From SIAQ01 sp964484265 (GTDB lineage: Bacteria; Planctomycetota; Planctomycetia; Gemmatales; Gemmataceae): 64,000 bases of DNA. The stretch is from contig CAZAFH010000013.1 of NCBI GenBank assembly GCA_964484265.1, positions 1-64,000 of the forward strand, written 5' to 3'. The translations under genes were made by a program, and so were the position numbers. The notes under the pieces were generated by a model that had not been told where the DNA came from, did not search any database, and saw nothing but the letters and a program-made list of their open reading frames with translations. Positions 56,935 through 64,000 of the stretch are shown here, in pieces; the stretch's first letter is position 1; every line of letters starts with the position of its first letter.

Positions 56935-57582
56935 GTGAATCAGAAGTTGATTACCGCCTGGAAACCCACCAGAACCCAGCTACTGGCCGCGCACGATAAG
57001 CTCGTTCTAGATCTCATCGCGAAAGATCTGATCGTCCTGTTCGCTGGGATCAACCCCGGCCTTTATACTGCGGCCGTCGGTCACCACTTCGGCCGGCCCG
57101 GCAATCGCTTCTGGCCAGCACTTCATCGAGGCGGCTTCACGCCGCGTCTTTTCTCTCCCTTCGAGGAGTCGCTCCTGCTCGAACTCGGGTTTGGCATCAC
57201 CAACGTCGTCAAACGCGCGACTGCCCGCGCCGATGAACTCACCGACGACGAACTTCGCGCTGGTGGCCGATGTCTCCGAGCCAAAGTCAAACGCTGGCGT
57301 CCCACCGTCGTCGCCTTCGTCGGCATCGGTCCGTACCGCATTGTTTCCGGCAACAAGGACGCCAGCGTCGGCCTTCAAAAGGACCCCTTTGGTGGCAGCC
57401 ACGCCTGGGTTCTCCCGAATCCCAGCGGCCTCAACGCCCACTACCAGCCCGCCGCTCTTGGACAACTCTTTGGCGAACTCCGCATCTGGGCCATAGCCGA
57501 ACACGAGCACCGGCAAAACAGCCAACCTCAACTCCGGTCGCGAGAGGCGATATGCCAACCACAAGGGCGATCGGAAGTATGA
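56935..57582 (+). CDS. mug: Mug-type (G:U/T mismatch) DNA glycosylase
   Basis: 215 residues from GTG 56935 (AAGG five bases upstream). The frame also opens at ATG 56869, but the codons before 56935 are repeat-derived, so the GTG is preferred. The catalytic motif LFAGINPGLYTAAVGHHFGRPGNRFWPAL and the second motif LPNPSGLNAHY define the Mug/TDG family, which excises uracil or thymine opposite guanine. The C-terminus (ELRIWAIAEHEHRQNSQPQLRSREAICQ) is longer than in Escherichia coli Mug and may be foreign sequence. It appears intact. Confidence 0.85.
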   Translation: MNQKLITAWKPTRTQLLAAHDKLVLDLIAKDLIVLFAGINPGLYTAAVGHHFGRPGNRFWPALHRGGFTPRLFSPFEESLLLELGFGITNVVKRATARADELTDDELRAGGRCLRAKVKRWRPTVVAFVGIGPYRIVSGNKDASVGLQKDPFGGSHAWVLPNPSGLNAHYQPAALGQLFGELRIWAIAEHEHRQNSQPQLRSREAICQPQGRSEV

Positions 57583-57643
57583 AAAGTCGCCAGGATCCCA
57601 GGGTGCGCAACCATCTACGCGCACACCAATGCGGTTTGCAGAG

Positions 57644-58201
57644 CTATCCGGGAATCTCGCGATGGACCTGTTCGAACAAGAATGCACAGCGCTGGAATGC
57701 GTGTAAGAGGAGGGGGGCGAATTGGCCCTTGGAGCCTTCCAGCATTACCTGAAGAACGGCTGTGTGGGTTAGAGCCGGCTTGTACGCGCGGCGGGTTCGC
57801 AGGCCGTCGTAAACGTCGCAGATGGTCAGGATGCGTGCTGACAACGGGATGTCGTTGCCCGCGAGACGGTCGGGGTATCCTTGGCCGTCATAGCGCTCAT
57901 GGTGATGGCGCGCGATATCGATGGCCATTTGCAGAAAGGTCACAGCGGAACCGTGGCGCTGGGCGACGTTCTGCAGCGTCTCGGCGCCAATGGTCGTGTG
58001 GGTCTGCATGATATGGCGTTCTTCAACGTCCAGGTTTCCTGTTTTGCCGAGAATGTAGTCGGGTAAGCCGATCTTGCCGATGTCGTGCAGCGGGGCACAA
58101 CTTTCGAGCATCTGAATGAAATTGCGATCGACCTGCCCGGCCAGGCTCGGAATGCCGGTCGCTTCCTCTGCCAGAATTCGGCAGTAGCGCTGCAAACGCA
58201 T
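57644..58201 (-). pseudogene. N-terminally truncated HD-GYP phosphodiesterase
   Basis: The minus strand reads MRLQRYCRILAEEATGIPSL, the metal site PLHDIGKIGLPDYIL, HTTIGAETL, the HHERYDGQGYP motif that defines HD-GYP, and LTICDVYDGLRTRRAYKPAL. The receiver or first helix normally preceding it is cut off near 58201, where the sequence switches to unrelated material. HD-GYP domains degrade cyclic di-GMP. The fragment holds the catalytic residues, but its start is lost; the open frame extends to 58498 only by chance. Confidence 0.7.
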
Positions 58202-58453
58202 GACGTGGAAATCTCTTTCAAGCGGGTAGGCCCGAATGGGAAGTTGGCATCCGGATGCAGGTGCCGATCGGATTCTGCGAGGGCCACGCCGAAGTCGCTC
58301 GGGCTCGCTTGCTGCTGGTCCAGCGGATAGCTCTGTTGCACGATCAGGAGGACAAGCTGGTTTTCTCGTTGCAGCGGAGCTATCGAGACCGGCGGCAAAA
58401 AGACGGCGTTTCTGGCGCTCTTCACTATTCCACTCCTGGTAATCATCGCTGTC

Positions 58454-59101
58454 TTGACCTTCGTGCAGATCCCATTGCGACTGGACGCCAAGGGACAATT
58501 ACTTCCCGTGCAACGGCAAATCGTCTTTGCACCCCTTCATGGCAAGGTCATCGATCTCAAGGTCCGGAATGGCGATCGTGTGGATAAGGGCCAGGAGATT
58601 CTCCTGATCGAGGATCTGGATACCCAACTGCAAGTCGACCTACTCGCATTCAAGATCGGCTCTGCAGAACAGCGTATTGCCCTCTTGAACGAACAAATCG
58701 GCAAGAGCACGAACAACGAGGAGCGCAACACATTGGCGAAGGATCGCATCAATCAGGAATATGAGATGCGCAAGGCGATTGCCGAGCGGGACATTTTGTT
58801 GCAAGGAAGCCGCAGCCCGCGCAAATCGCCGGTGTTCGCACCTCTGGCGGGCAAGATCGTCACCTTGCCGCACCCTGCCGAGGTAACGGCCGTCGCCTTC
58901 GGCCCCGGCAATGCGATTCTTACGGGATGTGTTGACGGACAAGCGCGTCTTTGGCGGGCGAACGCCGGTACGTACGCGTCCATCGTCCTCGGCCAGTCGC
59001 ATGAAGGCGGCGTTCGCGCCGTTGCGTTCAATTGGGCCGGAATCCTTTGTGCGACCGGCGGCGACGACAAGCGCATCGGTCTCTGGGATGAATGGCACTA
59101 G
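58454..59101 (+). pseudogene. Chimera: HlyD-type adaptor fragment joined to WD40 repeats
   Basis: The first ~130 codons are an efflux adaptor: a membrane segment just upstream (FLALFTIPLLVIIAVLTFV), a lipoyl-like HGKVIDLKVRNGDRVDKGQE and a coiled-coil (IALLNEQIGKSTNNEERNTL). From about 58850 it becomes WD40 (PAEVTAVAFGPGNAILTGCV, DGQARLWR; GGVRAVAFNWAGILCATGGD, DKRIGLWD). A 204-bp element at 59090 interrupts the second repeat; downstream of it the sequence resumes as VSTGKHPNW. Two unrelated genes were joined, then hit by an insertion. Not expected to function as either protein. Confidence 0.65.
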
Positions 59102-59293
59102 CTTAAGCGTAAGATCAATATTCACAATGAGTTCCGCGCATTGGCTGCTTCGGACCCTTGCGGGCCAACGGTGCCGTAGTCGCTGAAAAGGCCGAAAAAT
59201 GCCGCGATCTGGCGGCGTCACGCGAAAAGACCTGGTGCCTTCTGCTCGCAACCATTTTGTACGCAATGGCTTACGCTTAAGCTAGTGCCATTC
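59090..59293. mobile_element. 204-bp MITE-like element with 24-bp inverted repeats
   Basis: Perfect 24-bp terminal inverted repeats at 59090-59113 and 59270-59293 (outer end GAATGGCACTAGCTTAAGC). It is flanked by the 11-bp direct repeat GTCTCTGGGAT at 59079-59089 and 59294-59304. There is no coding capacity. Removing the element and one repeat restores the WD40 frame (RIGLWD/VSTGKH). The duplication length would suit mobilisation by an IS4-type transposase, which is an inference. Confidence 0.9.
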
Positions 59294-59339
59294 GTCTCTG
59301 GGATGTTAGCACCGGTAAACACCCCAACTGGCTTCAACC

Positions 59340-60915
59340 TGGCTGTCGTGGCTCAACATTTTCTACATCAAACTTCCGCTGTCGCATCCTGATCGCTGGC
59401 TGTCGAATTGTGAAATCGTAGGATCGGTAGTTTTCAGCCACTGGTTTCTTGCGGGGAGCATCGCATTGTTTCTGGCGGCGCTCGGCTTGCTGGCGACGCA
59501 CTGGCAAGACTTTCTCATCCGGCTGCCAAGCCACGGTGATTTTTTCAGCGCCCGGATGCTTGTCCTGTTCTGGATCACGCTGGGCCTGGTCAAGATCGTG
59601 CATGAGCTTGGCCACGCGTTTTGCTGCAAACGCATGGGGGCTGAGGTCCAGGAGATTGGCATTCTCGTGCTCTTTTTCTTTCCGACACTCTATTGCAACG
59701 TGTCAGACGGCTGGACCTTGCCGAACAAATGGAAGCGCATGGCCATCAGCGCTGCGGGCATCTATGTCGAGATGGTAATCGCCAGCGGCGCAACATTCTT
59801 CTGGTGGTTCAGCGACGCCAGCAGCCTCGTGCACAACTTCTCTTTCGCGCTCATGGCTGTTTGCAGCGTGCATACGCTCGTTTGTAACGCCAATCCGCTC
59901 ATGAGATTCGATGGCTATTATGTCCTGTCCGACTGGATGGAGATCCCCAACCTGGCCCAGCAAGCGAATCAGAAAATGCAAGGGACGGCGCTGCGCTGGC
60001 TAGGCGTCGAGCTGCGTAACGACGAAACCAGGCACGCTGCATTCCTCTCCTGGTTCGGCATCGCGAGTGCCATTTATCGGTGGTACGTCGTGGCCCTCAC
60101 GCTCTTCTTCTTCGCTGAATTCTTGAAGGAACGCCACTTGGCGTCGCTGGGTTACCTGCTCGTCGTCGTCGGGCTGGCGACGCTGATCGGCGGCCCCACT
60201 TATCAGGTTGTGCGCTGGCTCCATCAACTCGGGCGGTTTCCGGAACTGAAGGCCAAGCGTGTATGGTTGACGACGGGCATCTTGGCAGCGCTCTTGACCG
60301 TCGTTTTCCTGCTGCCGTTCTCACGCAAGGTGCGAGGCGTGGCCCTGATTCAGGTCATGCCCGATCAGGTCCAGCGTGTGATTGTGCCAGATACCGAAGG
60401 ATTCCTGCAGGAGGGCTTTGCACAATAAGTCAAATTTGCGTCAATCTGGCATGATTGGGTAGGTGCCCAGGTGACCACATCGTATCCAAGTTACGATATT
60501 CCGGGACTTTTTGTGCAACGCCCTGCAGGAGCTACGTGTCCGCGATGGTCAATCCGTCAATGCGGTCGAAATCCTGGCAGTCCTCTCGAATCCAAAGCTC
60601 GACATTCAGATACGCTTGAATGAGGCAGATCAGGCATTGCGCCATCAACAACAACATGCATTGATCGCCGACCTGGCCGACATTGCGACATCCAGGACGG
60701 ATCGGTCCGCCGACTGGCAGCAATGCGATCACGAACTCAGAGCCCTCGCGCAAGCCCACGGCAACCTCCAAGTGCAGCGTGACCGGCTGATTTTGCGTGC
60801 TCCAGTAGGCGGCATCGTCATGGGCTTGCCTTCACTGGAGGATCAGGGCAAGTGGCTCGAAAAAGGGACCGAGTTCTGCCACATTGGCAATGGCGACGCA
60901 CTGCGGGCATTGGTG
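59340..60915 (+). pseudogene. M50 peptidase-like/HlyD efflux protein, interrupted by an insertion
   Basis: From WLSWLNIFYIKLPLSHPDRW the frame encodes an M50-type membrane metallopeptidase: the zinc motif HELGH in GLVKIVHELGHAFCCK, YCNVSDGWTLPNKWKRMAIS, AGIYVEMVIASGATFFWWFS and NPLMRFDGYYVLSDWMEIPN, with about eight membrane segments. It stops at 60428 inside a 109-bp element. Beyond the element the frame resumes as HlyD-type adaptor (ELRVRDGQSVNAVEILAVLS, then LILRAPVGGIVMGLPSLEDQ, GKWLEKGTEFCHIGN) and breaks off near 60915 at a junction with a HINT-domain gene. The N-terminus is also cut, near 59340. Planctomycetes have such M50-HlyD proteins in export systems. Confidence 0.75.
60414..60522. 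mobile_element. 109-bp MITE-like element
   Basis: Imperfect terminal inverted repeats: GGCTTTGCACAATAAGTC on the left and, read from the other end, GGCGTTGCACAAAAAGTC (16 of 18). It is flanked by the 9-bp direct repeat CTGCAGGAG at 60405-60413 and 60523-60531. Removing it with one repeat restores TEGFLQE/LRVRDGQS, a continuous M50-HlyD frame. It is a different family from the 204-bp element. Confidence 0.88.
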
Positions 60916-62714
60916 GTGGTTACTATTCTTATCTCTACGACGGCCAATGGATTGCTGTGGAGGATGTGTACGACACCGGCGAGTACGAGACGGTCTACAA
61001 CGTGCGGGTGGCGGATTTTCATACGTACTTCGTAGCGGCTTCGGAGTCGTGGGGCCTCGGGGTTTGGGCGCATAATGCAGCGTATCAGACTCTGCACCAG
61101 GAGTTTCCCTCGGTTGCCATGGCGCCTTCCGGCGCGTTCGTGGTCCTCTGGTCGGGCAATGGTCCTGGGGACGGGGCAGGCGTGTTCGCGCAACAATTTG
61201 CCACGGCGGGAATCGTAGTCACGCCAACATCGGGTCTGGTGACTTCCGAGAGCGGCGCCGCGGCCAACTTCACGGTCGTGCTCGCCACCCAGCCGACGGC
61301 GAACGTCACCATCGGCATCTCCAGTTCCAATACAAACGAAGGAACAGTCTCCGTCGCCACGTTAACCTTTACGCCCGGCAACTGGAACGTCGCTCAGACG
61401 GTCACCGTAACGGGCGTCGATGATTTCGTCGATGACGGCAACGTCAACTTTGCAATCAACACGGCTGCCGCCTCCAGCGCTGACGCCAACTACAACAACG
61501 TCGATGCCGCCGACGTTGCGGTCACGAACGTCGATGACGACGTCGCCGGCATCAATGTCAGCGCCATCAGCGGAACAACCACCGAGGCAGGCGGCACCGC
61601 CACGTTCAGCGTCGTGCTCAATAGCCAGCCGACCGCGGACGTGACGATCGGCATTGCATCTTCGAATCTGGGCGAGGGAACAGTCTCTGTCGCGAGTTTG
61701 ACCTTCACGGCCGGCAACTGGAACGTCGCTCAGACGGTCACCGTAACCGGCGTCGATGATTTCGTCGATGACGGCAACGTCAACTTTGCAATCAACACGG
61801 CTGCCGCCTCCAGCGCTGACGCCAACTACAACAACGTCGATGCCGCCGACGTTGCGGTCACGAACGTCGATGACGACGTCGCCGGCATCAATGTCAGCGC
61901 CATCAGCGGAACAACCACCGAGGCAGGCGGCACCGCCACGTTCAGCGTCGTGCTCAATAGCCAGCCGACCGCGGACGTGACTATCGGTATCTCGTCGTCC
62001 AATGTCGCCGAAGGCACGGCGTCTACGTCGAGCCAAACCTTTACATCGGCAAACTGGAACGTCGCTCAGATTGTTACGATAACGGGAATCGATGATCATG
62101 TCGCCGATGGCAATGTCAGCTTTTCAATCGCGACGGCTGCCGCTTCGAGCGCGGACGCCAATTACAACAACGTCAACGCCGCCGATGTCGCAGTCACCAA
62201 TTTGAACGATGACGTGGCCGGCATCAAGATCTCCGCTGCTTCCCTGGAGTTCTCGTCTGGAACCAGTGCTTCATTCACGGTTTCCTTGACGAGTCAACCG
62301 ACGGCCAGCGTTTCCATTGCGGTCTCCACCACGAATCCGGCGGTCTCCGAAGTTTCGCCGGCATTGTTGACGTTCACGGCTGCAACCTGGAACGTGCCGC
62401 AAACGATAACGGTTTCTTCATCGGCGCCGGCGGCCGCAGGCAACGCGTCGTTCACGGTAGTGCTCGCGCCGGCAGCGAGTGCGGACCTCTCCTATGCGGG
62501 ACAGCGCGGGCCCTCGGTTTCCGTGGTTCTTCACAATCCTTCCACGCCGACTTCGTTCCTGGCCTTAGCTTCGTCACCAAGCCGATCCACGATGAAGAGC
62601 TCGCCAAGGCCATCCATGAAGTGTTGCCAGGTTTTGCACTCGACACCTCTGCAGCGTCCGCTACTGCGCATCCTGCGTCAGACGAACGGCCGAAGGAGAG
62701 TGGAATCTCCATGA
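60852..62714 (+). CDS. HINT-domain end fused to Calx-beta repeats, probably truncated
   Basis: 620-codon open frame whose first ~25 codons are out-of-frame HlyD sequence. From about 60918 it reads YYSYLYDGQWIAVEDVYDTG, ETVYNVRVADFHTYFVAASE, VWAHNA, the C-terminal end of a HINT (intein-like) domain as in polymorphic toxins. A short SGAFVVLWSGNGPGDGAGVF unit and five Calx-beta-like repeats of about 112 residues follow (NEGTVSVATLTFTPGNWNVA, QTVTVTGVDDFVDDGNVNF). Its last ~60 codons are read out of frame through a receiver-domain gene. Both ends are therefore junctions; it is an internal piece of a large surface protein. Confidence 0.6.
   Translation: MARKRDRVLPHWQWRRTAGIGGGYYSYLYDGQWIAVEDVYDTGEYETVYNVRVADFHTYFVAASESWGLGVWAHNAAYQTLHQEFPSVAMAPSGAFVVLWSGNGPGDGAGVFAQQFATAGIVVTPTSGLVTSESGAAANFTVVLATQPTANVTIGISSSNTNEGTVSVATLTFTPGNWNVAQTVTVTGVDDFVDDGNVNFAINTAAASSADANYNNVDAADVAVTNVDDDVAGINVSAISGTTTEAGGTATFSVVLNSQPTADVTIGIASSNLGEGTVSVASLTFTAGNWNVAQTVTVTGVDDFVDDGNVNFAINTAAASSADANYNNVDAADVAVTNVDDDVAGINVSAISGTTTEAGGTATFSVVLNSQPTADVTIGISSSNVAEGTASTSSQTFTSANWNVAQIVTITGIDDHVADGNVSFSIATAAASSADANYNNVNAADVAVTNLNDDVAGIKISAASLEFSSGTSASFTVSLTSQPTASVSIAVSTTNPAVSEVSPALLTFTAATWNVPQTITVSSSAPAAAGNASFTVVLAPAASADLSYAGQRGPSVSVVLHNPSTPTSFLALASSPSRSTMKSSPRPSMKCCQVLHSTPLQRPLLRILRQTNGRRRVESP
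61378..61980 (+). repeat. Tandem 336-bp repeat in the Calx-beta gene
   Basis: 61378-61644 and 61714-61980 are the same sequence with a period of 336 bp (112 codons). I see one difference between them (cGggcg at 61412, cCggcg at 61748). Neighbouring units are clearly related but more diverged, so one unit was copied recently. Confidence 0.85.
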
Positions 62715-63046
62715 TCGATTGGCAGTTCGCACTCGCCCGAGTGGGCGGCAACAAACAAGTCCTCCAAGAAATGATCGACGTTTTCCAGCAGGACTCCGAG
62801 GCATTGTTGAAGGAAACGGCCGATGCCCTTCGCCAGCAAGACGGGCAAACGTTGCATCGCACGGCTCACACGCTCAAGGGAATGATTAGCTTCTTCGGCG
62901 TCACTTCCCTTGCGGACCTGGCTCTCACCCTAGAGCAGTGCGGCGCCGAAAATGATTTCGCGGAGGCACAGGTCAAGTTTGACATGTTCAGCCGCGACAT
63001 CGAACGATTTCAGGTAGAATTGAGCCGTCGTCAGACGTCATCCTGA
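62711..63046 (+). CDS. HPt-domain protein (end of a receiver-HPt protein)
   Basis: 111 residues from ATG 62711 (MIDWQFALARVGGNKQVLQE). The phosphorylatable histidine is in LHRTAHTLKGMISFFGV, with a four-helix pattern, as in histidine phosphotransfer domains. In the same frame just upstream (from about 62560) lies the end of a response-regulator receiver (LSFVTKPIHDEELAKAIHEV), so the original protein was probably a hybrid kinase or receiver-HPt protein cut by the junction with the Calx-beta gene. The HPt part could still be made on its own. Partner kinase unknown. Confidence 0.65.
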   Translation: MIDWQFALARVGGNKQVLQEMIDVFQQDSEALLKETADALRQQDGQTLHRTAHTLKGMISFFGVTSLADLALTLEQCGAENDFAEAQVKFDMFSRDIERFQVELSRRQTSS

Positions 63047-63090
63047 TGCTCCGCAATTCCTGCATGTTCAATCAGGTTCTCGATTCAGCC

Positions 63091-63327
63091 CTATGTTCGG
63101 TGGCACGGTTCGGCTGCAATGAGGAGCCGAGGTGAGTTGTGTGCTGTTTCCACCTGAGATAGGATTTCCTTCTTCACGGGCTCGGATAACACCTCCCAGG
63201 CGTGGATGACTCGCCGCTGTTCTGGGTCATTCAGCGTCTCCGAATGTCTACAGGTGACGAACGCCTGCTGCCCAGATGCTGCCACGGCGGATTGACATAA
63301 GCCCAAGTAGCAATGGTGTTTGCGCAT
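63091..63327 (-). CDS. Small hypothetical protein
   Basis: 78 residues from ATG 63327 (MRKHHCYLGLCQSAVAASGQ). The C-terminal half (DPEQRRVIHAWEVLSEPVKK, then EILSQVETA) resembles a small planctomycete motif of the type 'RVI.AW..LPE..K..IL.L' that I associate with regions near integrases. No clear ribosome-binding site. Its 5' end lies only 20 bases from repeat copy B. Confidence 0.4.
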   Translation of the reverse strand: MRKHHCYLGLCQSAVAASGQQAFVTCRHSETLNDPEQRRVIHAWEVLSEPVKKEILSQVETAHNSPRLLIAAEPCHRT

Positions 63328-63346
63328 CGGCGAAGCCGCAGTGGGG

Positions 63347-63524
63347 TTCAATTTCCGGCGCCTCCACTATCTCATACGCAAATCATTGAGAATCAACGGC
63401 TTGCAATTAGTCGGGGCACGGGCTGAAACCCTTGTCCCGATTGGCTTTTTGACGGGAGTTTCGGGATTCGTGGTCAATCTGAACGGATTTGGTGCCAAAC
63501 GCTGCCACGTCGATTGCGGTGAGC
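63347..63524 (+). repeat. Dispersed ~180-bp direct repeat, copy B
   Basis: Counterpart of 56721-56902 in the same orientation, 6.6 kb away. It contains GGTGCCAAACGCTGCCACG and TTGCGGTGAGC, which resembles the leader between tRNA-Gln and the decayed integrase at 31.45 kb (CTGCCACGATGTTGCG). It may be an attachment or leader region of integrase-type elements. Confidence 0.6.
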
Positions 63525-64000
63525 TGAAGCCACCGAAATGCAGCGTAAATACAACGCGAAAAGTTCGATGAAGACGACGCGGTCAATCGCGTGGCAGGCT
63601 GAAATTGCCGACGGCCAAAGCGGCCGCGTGCGTACCGGAGCCATTCCGACCATTGCGTAACCAACATCGAAGTTTCGGGCGCGAAGCAGGATAAGAAAAC
63701 ACATCAGGCCGGCGATTGATGCTGGCGAATCGATAGGGTCTTCATACGCGATCATCGCACCCTTCTCCTCGGGCAAGACGTCGTAGGGCTGCACGCGCTT
63801 GACCGGTGGCGATCCCCTCGCGCCGCCACCTTGACCAAATCAAACAGCCGTTCAGTGGCCAGTGCAGCAGCAGGGAGCCGATCCTGGTCAAGCCGAAAAT
63901 TCCCTCGGGCCGTGGATGCAATCGACAAATAAGTCACGCGTCCAGCGGCATGCCTGCGTCAGGGCTGCACCAAGTTCACTCGGAAATAACGAGGTAAGGT
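63525..64000. other. Window end, no confident gene
   Basis: The minus strand has a protein-like stretch (ERLFDLVKVAARG, then in another frame QPYDVLPEEKGAMIAYEDPI, DSPASIAGLMCFLILLRARN), which may be a broken or partial gene running in from beyond the window. I cannot assign a start, end or family. Confidence 0.3.

Overview
The window looks like a chromosome segment (or genome bin contig) of a member of the Planctomycetota, class Planctomycetia. The evidence is a surface protein with the planctomycete extracellular motif (LEQLETREMLA), a cytochrome-c/DUF1592-type protein, a DUF1501 remnant, HzsA-like di-heme proteins, many secreted giant proteins with propeller, FG-GAP or Calx-beta repeats, and high GC content. 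I cannot place it below class.

Layout. 0.1-3.2 kb: a palindromic repeat, a lipoprotein, a BON protein and an alpha/beta hydrolase with a strong terminator. 3.4-9.2 kb: a polymorphic-toxin-like module, made of a 1315-residue surface protein ending in a papain-fold domain and two small genes placed as immunity genes, followed by a RAYT (Y1 transposase) gene bounded by perfect 20-bp inverted repeats. 9.2-21 kb: housekeeping and mixed genes (DUF1592 cytochrome, GNAT, SRPBCC, SDR, RNase D, a two-gene ABC exporter, threonine synthase, tRNA-Gly(CCC), class I aminotransferase). 21-26.3 kb: PilZ protein and part of a Tad/Flp pilus locus (three flp pilins, cpaA, cpaB, cpaC) sharing a bidirectional terminator. 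26.6-31.2 kb: membrane and pre-peptidase-C-domain proteins.

31.3-39.5 kb: tRNA-Gln(CUG) with a decayed tyrosine integrase and a decayed helix-turn-helix protein, a 9-bp tandem repeat, a large secreted protein, then a cluster of broken genes (hydrolase, DUF1501, HzsA-like). 39.6-56.5 kb: secreted catabolic and redox proteins (TAT-exported molybdopterin oxidoreductase, intact HzsA-like di-heme protein, NHL propeller protein, metallo-beta-lactamase/FG-GAP fusion, two secreted esterases). Two copies of a palindromic repeat lie in frame inside the metallo-beta-lactamase gene.

56.7-63.5 kb: a segment bounded by two diverged ~180-bp direct repeats. It holds a Mug-type DNA glycosylase and a mosaic of gene pieces (HD-GYP, HlyD, WD40, M50 peptidase, HINT/Calx-beta, receiver-HPt). 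Two small inverted-repeat elements (204 and 109 bp) with 11- and 9-bp target duplications interrupt this mosaic. Removing either one on paper restores the reading frame of the interrupted gene.

The most interesting items are the papain-fold toxin module with a G8 frameshift in its export leader, the two non-autonomous elements with exact target duplications, the RAYT repeats that supply the last codons of the flanking genes, and the in-frame palindromes inside the metallo-beta-lactamase fusion. All functional calls come from reading the sequence; no database search was run.
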